Assembly: GCF_000349845.1 (NCBI RefSeq) | Contig: NC_020829.1 | Location: forward strand, 1,922,001 to 1,986,000 | Reading direction: 5' to 3' | Length of the DNA: 64,000 nucleotides | Origin: Pseudomonas sp. ATCC 13867 | GTDB lineage: Bacteria; Pseudomonadota; Gammaproteobacteria; Pseudomonadales; Pseudomonadaceae | Shown: positions 8,751 through 17,218 of the stretch, piece by piece | Position numbering within the stretch: the first letter of the stretch is position 1 | Layout of the letters: each line of letters starts with the position of its first letter | Translations under genes and position numbers: made by a program | The notes under the pieces: generated by a model | The model's input: only the letters and a program-made list of their open reading frames with translations | Databases searched by the model: none | What the model was told of the DNA's origin: nothing

Positions 8751-9016
8751 TAGGGCCTGTCGATGCTCCGTTGTGGCCTCGACGGTTCCCGTTTTGCGCA
8801 GGGTAGGGCGCAAGGAGAAGTTTTAGTGATTTCAAATAGACAACCCAGCAGCGCACGCTGCGCAAAACAGGAACCGTCCCTTCGGGTTGCGCGGCAAATC
8901 GCGCCATGCTGCGTTGCGGGACTTGCCAAGGGACTGACCATTGCCTGCGTCCCGCGTCTGGCCTGGCGCGATTTGGCGCAGCAACGCGGCTCACAACGAA
9001 ACACCGACAGGCCCTA
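8751..9016. mobile_element. MITE-like element with terminal inverted repeats, between flgJ and flgK
   Basis: The ends are 27-nt imperfect inverted repeats (8751-8777 and 8990-9016), both starting TAGGGCCTGTCG when read inward and sharing CGTTGTG further in. Inside are two nested inverted pairs: 8781-8799 with 8860-8878 (18 of 19 matching) and 8891-8906 with 8964-8979 (15 of 16), plus GCGGGAC/GTCCCGC at 8916-8922/8949-8955. The result is a cloverleaf-like folding potential. It starts right after the flgJ TAG stop and ends 13 nt before the flgK ATG. No transposase is encoded; an open 84-codon frame inside has no family resemblance. A minimal relative is at 62877-62925. Confidence 0.7.
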
Positions 9017-9029
9017 AGGAAAACAAGCA

Positions 9030-11054
9030 ATGAGCGATCTACTGTCCATCGGCCTGTCCGGCATCCGGTCCAACCAGACGTCGCTGGGGGTGACCGGCCA
9101 CAACATCGCCAACGTCAACACCCCCGGCTATTCCCGCCAGCAATCGGTGCAGCAGACCGGCATCCCGCAGTTCAACGGCGCCGGCTACATCGGTTCGGGC
9201 AGCCAGGTGGTCGACGTACGCCGGCTGGCCAGCGATTTCCTGTTCTCCCAGGTGCGCACCGCCACCAGCCAGGCCAATGAACTCAACGCTTTCCAGGGGC
9301 AGATCGAGCAGCTCGACGCCTTGCTGTCCGACACCACCACCGGCATCAGCCCGGCGTTGCAGAAGTTCTTCGCCGCGTTGCAGACCGCCGCCGCCAACCC
9401 CTCGGCCACCGAAGGCCGCGAGGCATTGCTGGCCGAGGCGCAGGGACTGTCGAAGTCCTTCAACACCCTGTACGACCAGCTCGACAAGCAGAACAGCCTG
9501 ATCAACCAGCAGCTCGATTCGCTGGCCAACCAGGTCAATTCCCTGGCGTCCAGCGTCGCCAGCTACAACGACGCCATCGCCAAGGCCAAGGCCGCCGGCG
9601 GCCAGCCCAACGACCTGATCGACGCCCGCGAAGAAACCATCCGCAAGCTCTCCGAGCTGATCGGCGTGCAGGCCGTGCCCCAGGACGACAACACCATCAA
9701 CCTGTTCATCGGCACCGGCCAGCCGCTGGTGGTGGGCACCACCACCTCGACGCTGCAAGTGGTGCCGGGTATCGACGACCCGACCCGCTTCCAGGTGCAA
9801 CTGGCCAGCGGCAGCGCCGTGCAGACCATCACCACGCAGATTTCCGGTGGCCAGATGGGCGGCCTGCTGGCCTACCGCGACACCGCGCTGGACGCCTCGT
9901 ACAACAAACTCGGGCAGATCGCCCTGACCTTCGCCGACGCCGTCAACAAGCAGCTCGGACAAGGCCTGGACCTGTCCGGTAACGCCGGCAGCAAGCTGTT
10001 CGGCGACATCAATGCATCGGACATCGCCCGCTTGCGGGTATTGGCGCAGTCCAGCAACACGGGAACGGTCGATGCCCAACTGCAGATCACCGACACCAGC
10101 AAGCTCGGCGCCAGCGACTACCGCCTGGAATATGACGGCGCCAAGTTCACGGCACGCCGCCTGAGCGACAACGCGCCCATCGAGGTCAAGGTGAGCGGTA
10201 CCGGCCCGTACACCCTGAGCTTCGCCGACCAGGCCGGAGTCGGCCAGGGCTTCGAGGTGACGCTCAATGCCTTGCCGCCGGCCGGCGACGGTTTCACCCT
10301 GCAACCCACTCGCCGCGGCGCGGCGGACATCGAAACGGTGCTGACCAAGGGCGATCAACTGGCCTTCGCCGGCACCGCGCGCAGCGAAGCCACCACCAAC
10401 AACCGCGGCACCGGCACCATCGGCCAGCCCACGCTCACCGGCGGCCCGTCGCCGGTGGTGGTCGACGATCTGCAGCGCCTGTTCGGCGGTGGACTGAGCC
10501 TGCAACTGGACGCCGGTGGCACGCAACTGAACGGCACGCTGCCGCCGGGCGCCAGCCTGAGCTACGTCTCGCCCGATAGCGCCGGCCTGACCTCCGGGCA
10601 GACCAACACCCTGCGCCTGGACTACACCGACCCGAACACCGGCAACCAGTACAGCTACGAGTTCACCCTGAGCGGCGCTCCCCAGGCCGGCGACACCTTT
10701 ACCCTGGGCATGAACAGCAAGGGCATCTCCGACAACAGCAACGCCCTGGCGCTCTCCGGCCTGCAAAGCAAGGCCAGCGTGGGCGGCACCGGCAGCACCG
10801 GCGCCAGCTTCAACGACGCCTACGGCGGCCTGGTGGAGCGTATCGGCACCCTGACCGCGCAGGTGCGCAACAACGCCGATGCCAGCATCACCGTGCTCAA
10901 GCAGGCGCAGGACAACCGCGACTCGCTGTCGGGGGTGAACCTCGACGAGGAGGCGGCCAACCTCATCCAGTTCCAGCAGTACTACAGCGCCTCGGCCCAG
11001 GTGATCCAGGTCGCCCGTTCACTGTTCGACACGCTGATCGGCGCGTTCCGCTGA
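9030..11054 (+). CDS. flgK: Flagellar hook-filament junction protein FlgK (HAP1)
   Basis: FlgK is the first hook-associated protein, joining hook to filament. The 674-residue protein begins MSDLLSIGLSGIRSNQTSLG and has NIANVNTPGYSRQ, typical of FlgK. The C-terminus (GVNLDEEAANLIQFQQYYSA) is also diagnostic. The middle is a long variable region with Gly/Thr-rich beta segments. AAGGA at 9016-9020 is the Shine-Dalgarno sequence, and it abuts the right end of the repeat element. In Pseudomonas, flgKL belong to the flgF operon; the inserted element now separates flgK from flgJ. Confidence 0.95.
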   Translation: MSDLLSIGLSGIRSNQTSLGVTGHNIANVNTPGYSRQQSVQQTGIPQFNGAGYIGSGSQVVDVRRLASDFLFSQVRTATSQANELNAFQGQIEQLDALLSDTTTGISPALQKFFAALQTAAANPSATEGREALLAEAQGLSKSFNTLYDQLDKQNSLINQQLDSLANQVNSLASSVASYNDAIAKAKAAGGQPNDLIDAREETIRKLSELIGVQAVPQDDNTINLFIGTGQPLVVGTTTSTLQVVPGIDDPTRFQVQLASGSAVQTITTQISGGQMGGLLAYRDTALDASYNKLGQIALTFADAVNKQLGQGLDLSGNAGSKLFGDINASDIARLRVLAQSSNTGTVDAQLQITDTSKLGASDYRLEYDGAKFTARRLSDNAPIEVKVSGTGPYTLSFADQAGVGQGFEVTLNALPPAGDGFTLQPTRRGAADIETVLTKGDQLAFAGTARSEATTNNRGTGTIGQPTLTGGPSPVVVDDLQRLFGGGLSLQLDAGGTQLNGTLPPGASLSYVSPDSAGLTSGQTNTLRLDYTDPNTGNQYSYEFTLSGAPQAGDTFTLGMNSKGISDNSNALALSGLQSKASVGGTGSTGASFNDAYGGLVERIGTLTAQVRNNADASITVLKQAQDNRDSLSGVNLDEEAANLIQFQQYYSASAQVIQVARSLFDTLIGAFR

Positions 11055-11069
11055 TAGAGGAAGTTGACC

Positions 11070-12371
11070 ATGCGAATCTCCACCATCCAGGCATACAACA
11101 ACTCGGTCGGCGGCCTGCAGCGCAACTACTCCAACATCACCCGCACCCAGGAGCAGATCAGCACCGGCAAACGCATCCTCACCCCGGCGGACGACCCGGT
11201 GGCCTCGGTGCGCCTGTTGCAGCTGAGCCAGGAGCAGGCGCTGAACGACCAGTACAAGAGCAACATTACGGCGGCGAAGAACAATCTCACCACCGAGGAA
11301 TCCATCCTCGATTCGGTGGGCAACGTGTTGCAGCGCATCCGCGAGATCGCGGTGGAGGCGGGCAACGGCGCGCGGGACGATTCCGACCGCAAGGCGCTGG
11401 CCACCGAACTGGCGCAACGCGAGGATGAGTTGCTGAACCTGCTCAACAGCAAGGACGCCAGCGGCAAGTACCTGTTCTCCGGCAGCCAGGGCGATCAGCA
11501 GCCCTTCGTGCGCAATGCGGATGGCACCTACAGCTATCAGGGCGATGAAAGTCAACGCCAGGTGCAGATCGCCAGCAGCACCTTGCTGGGCATCAGCGAC
11601 AGCGGCAAGGCGCTGTTCGAGGATGTGCCCAACGCCAATCGGGTGATCACTGCCGGCGCCACGGGCAATACCGGTACCGGCCGTATTTCGCTGGGCATGG
11701 TGGACGACAAGGTCGACTACGACACGGTGTTCCCGTCGAGCAATCCGCCGTCGGCCACCGATGGCGTGGGTATCCACTTCCTCGACCAGAACAACTACGT
11801 GGTCTATGACCCTGTGCAGTTGCCGGCGGGTTATGACTGGAGCACCTACGACCCGACCTCGCCGCCTGCCGGCCAGCTCACCACTGGCGCCATCGATGAC
11901 GATCCGTTGACCAAGGATTACATCCGTTACGGCGGCGTCAGCGTGATCCTCGACGGTACGCCGAAGGCCGGCGACGAGTTCAGCATCACGCGCGACCCGG
12001 AGCACGAGAAACGCAGCCTGCTCAACGTGGTATCGGACTTGCGCAAGGCGCTGGAAAAAGCGGGCGACGACACCGAGAGCAGCAAGGCGATCCGCGATGC
12101 CACCGGTGTGGCGATCTCCAACCTGGACTCGGCCAGTGGCCAGGTGTTGAAGGGGCGGGGGCAGATCGGTGCGCGCTTGAACACCATCGACTCCACCGAG
12201 ACCTTCATCGACGACGTGAAGCTGGTGAACGCTGGTGTTATCTCCGACCTGCAGGACCTGGATTACGCCGAGGCGCTGTCGCGTCTGTCGATGCAGTCCA
12301 CCATCCTCCAGGCCGCGCAGCAGAGCTACGTGAAGATCAGCGGGTTGAGCCTGTTCAACTTCCTCAACTGA
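11070..12371 (+). CDS. flgL: Flagellar hook-filament junction protein FlgL (HAP3)
   Basis: FlgL is the second junction protein, homologous to flagellin ends. The N-terminus MRISTIQAYNNSVGGLQRNY and the motif QISTGKRILTPADDPVAS are characteristic, as is the C-terminal helix with DLDYAEALSRLSMQSTILQA. The ATG at 11070 is chosen over a TTG at 11064 because GAGGAAG (11057-11063) lies 6 nt before it, giving 433 residues. It follows flgK by 15 nt and is closed by a strong terminator. Confidence 0.95.
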   Translation: MRISTIQAYNNSVGGLQRNYSNITRTQEQISTGKRILTPADDPVASVRLLQLSQEQALNDQYKSNITAAKNNLTTEESILDSVGNVLQRIREIAVEAGNGARDDSDRKALATELAQREDELLNLLNSKDASGKYLFSGSQGDQQPFVRNADGTYSYQGDESQRQVQIASSTLLGISDSGKALFEDVPNANRVITAGATGNTGTGRISLGMVDDKVDYDTVFPSSNPPSATDGVGIHFLDQNNYVVYDPVQLPAGYDWSTYDPTSPPAGQLTTGAIDDDPLTKDYIRYGGVSVILDGTPKAGDEFSITRDPEHEKRSLLNVVSDLRKALEKAGDDTESSKAIRDATGVAISNLDSASGQVLKGRGQIGARLNTIDSTETFIDDVKLVNAGVISDLQDLDYAEALSRLSMQSTILQAAQQSYVKISGLSLFNFLN

Positions 12372-12389
12372 GCCCGCCTGGACAATGAG

Positions 12390-12423
12390 AAAGCCCACGA
12401 GCCTGAACTCGTGGGCTTTTTCA
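12390..12423 (+). terminator. Rho-independent terminator after flgL
   Basis: A perfect 12-bp stem AAAGCCCACGAG / CTCGTGGGCTTT with a 6-nt loop (CCTGAA) ends in a T-rich tract. It lies 19 nt after the flgL stop. Confidence 0.93.
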
Positions 12424-12433
12424 TTTGTTTTTC

Positions 12434-12510
12434 GTAGGAGCGAGCTCGCTCGCGAACCGCCCTGCATCGAAGCCGCCGGGAAGCTCATTCGCGAGCAAGC
12501 TCGCTCCTAC
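12434..12510. repeat. REP-type palindrome pair between flgL and fliC
   Basis: GTAGGAGCGAGCTCGCTCGC and the inverted partner GCGAGCAAGCTCGCTCCTAC are separated by about 37 nt. Confidence 0.9.
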
Positions 12511-12659
12511 AGGGGAGGGTGGCATGGGGCTTTTCGCAGGAGCGGACACGGCATCGCGGATCGGTGTGCATATCCCGCTGCAACCATTCACCGACTTTGG
12601 CTGGAGATGGTTTGCAAGTGACTGATTCAAAAGCTGAAAAAATCTCTTGAATTTTTTCC

Positions 12660-12686
12660 TAAAGCTCCCTGGAGCAACGCCGATAC
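12660..12686 (+). promoter_or_regulatory. Sigma-28 (FliA) promoter of fliC
   Basis: TAAAGCTC (12660-12667) and GCCGATAC (12679-12686) have exactly 15 nt between TAAA and GCCGATAC, matching the FliA consensus TAAA-N15-GCCGATAA. Flagellin transcription by FliA is established in Pseudomonas. Confidence 0.9.
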
Positions 12687-12777
12687 ATAGGACGAATGCG
12701 AATTCTTGGTGTCCCTGAGCAAGCAGGCCGAGATATCGCAAGCTCAGGAACGAACAGGACCTCTGAAGGAGACCATC

Positions 12778-14289
12778 ATGGCCCTTACCGTCAATACCAA
12801 CATTGCTTCCCTGAACACCCAGCGCAACCTCGGCAGCTCGTCGAACGCCCTGAACACCTCGCTGCAGCGCCTGTCCACCGGCAACCGCATCAACAGCGCC
12901 AAGGACGACGCCGCCGGCCTGCAGATCTCCAACCGTATGACCAGCCAGATCAGCGGCCTGAACGTTGCGGTGCGCAACGCCAACGACGGTATCTCCCTGT
13001 CGCAGACCGCCGAAGGCGCCCTGCAGCAGTCCACCAACATCCTGCAGCGTATGCGTGACCTGTCCCTGCAGTCGGCCAACGGCACCAACGACGCCACCGA
13101 CCGCAAGGCCCTGCAGAAGGAAGTCAGCGCCCTGCAGGATGAACTGACCCGTATCGCCGACACCACCACCTTCGGTGGCCGCAAGGTGCTGGACGGTTCC
13201 TTCACCAACGTTGACTTCCAGGTTGGCTCCAACGCCCGTGAAACCATCAGCGTTTCCGTCGGTGCTGCTAGCTCCGACGATCTGGGGACCCACGCCGTCA
13301 AAGGTCGTTCCGCTGCCGCTACCACTTCCTTCGGTACGGCAACCGCGGCGGCCGCCGCTCTTCCGACTACCAACGGCATGACCGCCAGCACCTTGACCAT
13401 CACTGGTCCGGATGGTCAGGCGACCACGGCCAGCGTTGGTGGAGCCACCGGTAGCAGCGCTGCAGCCGTGGCCGCAGCCATCAATGCCGAGGAGTCGAAA
13501 ACCGGCGTCAAGGCAGAGGCTCGTACCAAGACCGTGATTTCCGATCTCGGTGGTGTCGGTGATGTCTCTCTGTCGCTGACGGGTAAAGGAGGGGCAGCTG
13601 TACCGATCACTGCGAACATCAGCGATGCCACTGATCTTTCCAGCCTGCGCGACGCGATCAATGCCAAGAGCTCGTCCACTGGCATTACCGCCAAGATCGA
13701 CGACAAAGGTAGCCTGACCCTGGAGTCGAAGGCTGGCGACAATATCGGTATCACTGACCTGAAGGTGGGTGCCCTTACCGGTACTGCGGCTACTGCAACC
13801 GTCAAGTCCTATGATTTTGACGATAACGTTGTAAGTACTGCGAGTCTGACGGCGACTGACGACTCTACGTTGGTAACTGGCGATATCCGTGCCACTGCTC
13901 TGAGTGGCTTCAGTATTCAGGCGTCTGCCACTGACGGGAAAATCTTCGCCACTACTGCGACCAACTCCGCTATGGACACCGTGCAGTCGATCGACATCAG
14001 CGACGTGAACGGCGCCCAGCAGGCCATCGGCATCATCGACTCGGCCCTGGCCCAGATCGACAACACCCGTTCCAGCCTGGGTGCGGTGCAGAACCGCTTC
14101 GACAATACCATCGCCAACCTGCAGAGCATCGCCGAGAACGTCGACTCTGCCCGCAGCCGCATCAAGGACGCCGACTTCGCCGCGGAAACCGCGACCCTGT
14201 CGAAGAACCAGGTGCTGCAACAGGCCGGTACCGCGATCCTGGCCCAGGCCAACCAGCTGCCGCAGTCGGTGCTCAGCCTGCTCCGCTAA
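12778..14289 (+). CDS. fliC: Flagellin FliC
   Basis: FliC is the filament subunit. The N-terminal D0/D1 region ([38 protein letters not shown]) and the C-terminal D1/D0 region ([34 protein letters not shown]) are canonical. Residues about 165-400 form the variable surface domains. Their DNA (roughly 13270-13975) uses less biased codons than the conserved ends. The start at 12778 is set by AAGGAG 7 nt upstream and the MALTVNTN family start; an in-frame ATG-like codon upstream at 12706 is not supported. The length is 503 residues. The promoter is FliA-dependent and a terminator follows. Confidence 0.97.
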   Translation: MALTVNTNIASLNTQRNLGSSSNALNTSLQRLSTGNRINSAKDDAAGLQISNRMTSQISGLNVAVRNANDGISLSQTAEGALQQSTNILQRMRDLSLQSANGTNDATDRKALQKEVSALQDELTRIADTTTFGGRKVLDGSFTNVDFQVGSNARETISVSVGAASSDDLGTHAVKGRSAAATTSFGTATAAAAALPTTNGMTASTLTITGPDGQATTASVGGATGSSAAAVAAAINAEESKTGVKAEARTKTVISDLGGVGDVSLSLTGKGGAAVPITANISDATDLSSLRDAINAKSSSTGITAKIDDKGSLTLESKAGDNIGITDLKVGALTGTAATATVKSYDFDDNVVSTASLTATDDSTLVTGDIRATALSGFSIQASATDGKIFATTATNSAMDTVQSIDISDVNGAQQAIGIIDSALAQIDNTRSSLGAVQNRFDNTIANLQSIAENVDSARSRIKDADFAAETATLSKNQVLQQAGTAILAQANQLPQSVLSLLR

Positions 14290-14315
14290 GGTTGAGGGAT
14301 CGTCGATCCGACTAC

Positions 14316-14345
14316 GGGAGGAAGGGGCAACCCTTCCTCCCTTTT
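14316..14345 (+). terminator. Rho-independent terminator after fliC
   Basis: An 11-bp perfect stem GGGAGGAAGGG / CCCTTCCTCCC with a GCAA loop is followed by TTTT. It lies 26 nt after the fliC stop and would limit readthrough into flaG. Confidence 0.9.
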
Positions 14346-14366
14346 GGCTTTGCGAAGGAGTGAATC

Positions 14367-14717
14367 ATGGACGTTGGCAACGTAGCCGGATCATCGGCGT
14401 TCCAGGGCGCCTCGCGCAGCGAGCCCGCGCCTCCTTCCACTCCCGTCGCCGCGCAGCAGAATGCGGAGGCGAACGGAAGCGATGCGCGTGACGTACGCGC
14501 CCGCCTGGATGCCGCCGTGTCGGATATCCAGAAGCATGTACAGGGCGTTCGTCGCAATCTCAACTTCAGCATCGACGACGCGACCGGCGACGTGGTGGTC
14601 AAGGTCATCGATGGGGAATCCGGCAAGGTCGTGCGGCAAATTCCTTCCGAGGAAGTGCTGAAACTTGCCGCCCGCCTGGAAGACATGCGCAGCCTGATGT
14701 TCGAAGCCCGCGCCTGA
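14367..14717 (+). CDS. flaG: FlaG family protein
   Basis: This 116-residue protein has the FlaG-domain core in its C-terminal half: LNFSIDDATGDVVVKVID, then GKVVRQIPSEEVLKLAARL. FlaG proteins influence filament length in several bacteria, but the mechanism is unsettled. The N-terminal 40 residues are low-complexity (Ala/Ser/Pro). GAAGGAG precedes the ATG. Its place between fliC and fliD is the standard Pseudomonas order. The upstream terminator suggests expression by readthrough from fliC or from an unrecognised promoter. Confidence 0.9.
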   Translation: MDVGNVAGSSAFQGASRSEPAPPSTPVAAQQNAEANGSDARDVRARLDAAVSDIQKHVQGVRRNLNFSIDDATGDVVVKVIDGESGKVVRQIPSEEVLKLAARLEDMRSLMFEARA

Positions 14718-14731
14718 CGCGGGAGAGGTAA

Positions 14732-14748
14732 TTGGCGCAGTTCTTGCT
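14732..14748 (+). promoter_or_regulatory. Sigma-54 promoter of fliD
   Basis: TTGGCGCAGTTCTTGCT has GG at 14734-14735 and GC at 14746-14747 with 10-nt spacing. It is 51 nt before fliD and just after the flaG stop. Confidence 0.85.
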
Positions 14749-14798
14749 CTGGCTTATGCCAAGCGGAGTTTCGCGCAGTTTCTTGACGGAGAAGGGAA

Positions 14799-16250
14799 AT
14801 GGCTACCACCATCACCGGCCTTGGCTCGGGCCTCGACATCAACAACATCGTCAGTACGCTGGTGGCGGCGGAAAAGGCCCCCAAGCAGAACCAGATCGAT
14901 AAGCTGAGCAAGGACACCACCGCCAAGATCACTGCGCTGGGCAGCCTCAAGAGCGCCATCAGCGATTTCCAGACGGCCCTGGCCGATCTGAACAAGATCG
15001 ACAAGTTCCAGGGGCGCACCGTCAGCTCCTCCAAGACCGATCTGCTCGCCGCCTCGGGGACCGCCAAGGCCGGCGTCGGCAGCTATCAGGTCGAAATCCA
15101 GCAACTGGCCCAGGGCAGCAAGGTCGCCCTGGGCGCCGTGCCGTCCAATGGCGACCAGGCCGCGACCTTTGGCAAGGGCAGCCTGACCATCAAGCTCGGC
15201 GACACCGCGTTGCCGGCCATCGAGGTCAATGAGAGCAACAACACCCTGGCCGGGCTGCGCGATGCGATCAACAAGGCCGGCAAGGACGAGGGGGTCAGCG
15301 CCACCATCGTCACCGATGCCCACGGTTCGCGCCTGGTGCTCAGCAGCAGCAAGATGGGTGATGGCAAGGATATTTCCGTTGCCGTCAGCGGCGACGACGG
15401 CAGCGGCAGTGCGAGCCTGAACAGCCTGGCCTTCACCCCCAGCGCCGCACCGACCGACCCCGACGCCACCGACCCGCCGGTGCCGAGCGACCCGGCTGCC
15501 GCCCGCATGCTGAGTCGCGCCAAGAGTGCCGAGCTGACCATCGATGGGTTGAAGGTCATCAGCGACTCCAACACCGTGGAGAACGCGCTGGAAGGCGTGA
15601 CCCTCAACCTGAAGGGCGTGACCGAAGCCGGCAAGCCGCTGAGCGTCGGTGTCAGCCTGGATACCGATGGCGTCAAGGACAACATCAAGAAGTTCGTCGA
15701 TGCCTACAACAAGCTGATGGGCACCATCAAGGAACAGACCGTCGTCACCAAGGTCGGCGAGGACAAGGCACCGGTTACCGGCGCGCTGGTCGGCGATGCC
15801 ACCGTCCGCAGCCTGCTGAGCAACGTGCGCAACGAGCTGGTAGCCACCCAGGGCGATGGCGGTGTGCGTGTGCTCGCCGACCTGGGCATCACCACCAAGC
15901 AGGACGGCACCCTGGAGCTGGATACGAAGAAGCTCGACAAGATGGTCGGTTCCAATTTCGAAGACGTGGCCAATCTCTTCGTCGGCGACAACGGGCTGGC
16001 GACTCGCCTGACCAGCACGCTCAAGCCTTATACCGATACCGGCGGTGTACTCGAACTGCGCAACAAGGCGCTGCAGACCACTCTGCAGAGCGTCGACAAG
16101 CAGCAGGAAGACCTGAATCGCCGGATTACGTCGCTCCAGGAACGCCTGCTCAAGCAGTTCAACGCGATGGATGCCCTGGTCGGCAGCCTGCAGTCCACCG
16201 CCAACAGCCTGACCAGCCAGCTGGCCAGCCTGCCGTTCGCCAAGAGCTGA
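14799..16250 (+). CDS. fliD: Flagellar filament cap protein FliD (HAP2)
   Basis: FliD forms the distal cap that folds flagellin into the filament; in P. aeruginosa it also binds mucin. The N-terminal signature TTITGLGSGLDINNIVSTLV and the C-terminal coiled-coil helix (DLNRRITSLQERLLKQFNAM, ending SLPFAKS) define the family. The length is 483 residues. An Ala/Pro/Asp-rich stretch (PTDPDATDPPVPSDPAAA) near residues 220-237 looks like an exposed linker. A GGAGAAGGG Shine-Dalgarno is present. Confidence 0.95.
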   Translation: MATTITGLGSGLDINNIVSTLVAAEKAPKQNQIDKLSKDTTAKITALGSLKSAISDFQTALADLNKIDKFQGRTVSSSKTDLLAASGTAKAGVGSYQVEIQQLAQGSKVALGAVPSNGDQAATFGKGSLTIKLGDTALPAIEVNESNNTLAGLRDAINKAGKDEGVSATIVTDAHGSRLVLSSSKMGDGKDISVAVSGDDGSGSASLNSLAFTPSAAPTDPDATDPPVPSDPAAARMLSRAKSAELTIDGLKVISDSNTVENALEGVTLNLKGVTEAGKPLSVGVSLDTDGVKDNIKKFVDAYNKLMGTIKEQTVVTKVGEDKAPVTGALVGDATVRSLLSNVRNELVATQGDGGVRVLADLGITTKQDGTLELDTKKLDKMVGSNFEDVANLFVGDNGLATRLTSTLKPYTDTGGVLELRNKALQTTLQSVDKQQEDLNRRITSLQERLLKQFNAMDALVGSLQSTANSLTSQLASLPFAKS

Positions 16251-16263
16251 TCGATAGCCATCG

Positions 16264-16294
16264 TGCCGTGCTCGGCGTGAAGCCGGGCACGGCA
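16264..16294. other. Stem-loop after fliD
   Basis: A 13-bp stem (16264-16276 with 16282-16294, one G-T pair) with a GTGAA loop follows the fliD stop. It is followed by seven A residues, not T, so it does not fit an intrinsic terminator; it could protect the fliD transcript end. Confidence 0.6.
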
Positions 16295-16313
16295 AAAAAA
16301 CCTCAAGAAGCCT

Positions 16314-16340
16314 TCAAGCTCCTGCCTTACTGGCCGATAC
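16314..16340 (+). promoter_or_regulatory. Putative sigma-28 (FliA) promoter of fliS
   Basis: TCAAGCTC (16314-16321) and GCCGATAC (16333-16340) are spaced exactly as in the fliC promoter and differ from it in a single base of the -35 element. It lies 37 nt before fliS. Confidence 0.7.
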
Positions 16341-16376
16341 CCTGGTCAGTAGATGAATTTCCAGCAGGAGCCTGCC

Positions 16377-16757
16377 ATGTACGCCATGAGAGCCATGAAG
16401 CAATACCAGCAAGTCAGCCTGGAGTCGCGCGTTGCCGAGTCCTCGCCGCACGCTCTGATCCAGATGCTGATGCAGGGTGGCCTGGAGCGCATGGCGCAGG
16501 CGCGTGGCGCCATCGAGCGCGGCCAGTTGGCCGAGCGTGGCGAGCTGATCAGCAAGGCCATCGGCATCGTTGGCGGCCTGCGCGAGGCGCTGAACCTGGA
16601 ACAGGGCGGTGAACTGGCGTCGAACCTCGACAGGCTTTACGGTTACATGACCGAGCGTCTGCTGGAGGTCAATCGCAGCGGCAATAGCGCGATCCTCGAC
16701 GAGGTGTCCGGCCTGCTGCGTGAAGTGAAATCGGGCTGGGATGCGATCGCCGCCTGA
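16377..16757 (+). CDS. fliS: Flagellin export chaperone FliS
   Basis: FliS binds the C-terminus of unpolymerised flagellin in the cytoplasm and delivers it to the export gate. The 126-residue all-helical protein begins MYAMRAMKQYQQVSLESRV and has PHALIQMLMQGGLERMAQAR, the family core. The ATG at 16377 is preferred over an in-frame ATG at 16353 because CAGGAG lies 7 nt before it and the length then matches the family. It is followed 14 nt later by the fliT-like gene. Confidence 0.93.
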   Translation: MYAMRAMKQYQQVSLESRVAESSPHALIQMLMQGGLERMAQARGAIERGQLAERGELISKAIGIVGGLREALNLEQGGELASNLDRLYGYMTERLLEVNRSGNSAILDEVSGLLREVKSGWDAIAA

Positions 16758-16771
16758 AAGAAGGAAGAGCC

Positions 16772-17068
16772 ATGAACCAGGCCATGCAACAACTCAACGA
16801 AACCCGCGCGGCACTCTCCGCCGCGATGCACAGCAAGGACTGGGACGCCATTGGCGAGCTGGACCGCGCGTGCCGCGAGCAGGTGGACGTGGCCATGCAG
16901 GACGCCGGGCGCGACGAGCAGGTCCTGCGCGAAATGATGGAGCAGCTGCTGGCGCTCTACGGCGAACTGGTCAAGGTCTGCACCGCCCAGCGCACCGCCA
17001 TCGGCGAGGAACTGACCGCCGTGCGCCGTTCCAGCCAGGGCGCCAAGGTCTACCAGATGTTCGGCTGA
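16772..17068 (+). CDS. FliT-like flagellar chaperone
   Basis: This small protein (98 residues) is predicted to be all helical, rich in Glu/Gln/Ala. Its position directly after fliS and before fleQ is that of the FliT-type gene of other pseudomonads. FliT proteins are chaperones for the cap protein FliD. Sequence conservation in this family is low, so the assignment rests mainly on size, helix content and context. GAAGGAAGAGCC before the ATG supplies a good Shine-Dalgarno sequence. Confidence 0.7.
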   Translation: MNQAMQQLNETRAALSAAMHSKDWDAIGELDRACREQVDVAMQDAGRDEQVLREMMEQLLALYGELVKVCTAQRTAIGEELTAVRRSSQGAKVYQMFG

Positions 17069-17196
17069 TCCGTTCGGATCGGTTTCCCCGGGCGGTCCAC
17101 GGGCCGCCGTCGAGTTCGTGCGAACTGGCTCTCAGTTCCAATGCCATGACCCGGATCAACACCCTTCGTCGGGCCACATCAAAAAAAGCACGCCAT

Positions 17197-17218
17197 AAAT
17201 TTGACTCTTGCCACATTT
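17197..17218. promoter_or_regulatory. CRP/Vfr-type binding site overlapping the fleQ promoter
   Basis: The half-sites TTTGA (17200-17204) and CCACA (17211-17215), six bases apart and flanked by AAA and TTT, match the CRP consensus (TGTGA-N6-TCACA with A/T flanks) at all but two positions. In P. aeruginosa Vfr represses fleQ from a site at its promoter, which fits this location. The site overlaps the -35 box. Confidence 0.75.

Larger units (their letters stand above)
12372..12777 (+). other. flgL-fliC intergenic region
   Basis: This 406-bp gap contains a terminator, a REP-type palindrome and the sigma-28 promoter of fliC. No gene is seen. In many P. aeruginosa strains the flagellin glycosylation island lies at this position; here there is no room for one. 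Confidence 0.7.

Noticed and set aside
8763..9017. An 84-codon frame inside the inverted-repeat element
   Set aside because: No Shine-Dalgarno sequence or recognisable family, and it coincides with the palindromic structure; it is not supported as a gene.
16264..16301. Intrinsic terminator after fliD
   Set aside because: The stem is strong but is followed by A residues on the plus strand, and on the minus strand the T run precedes the stem, so neither orientation fits.
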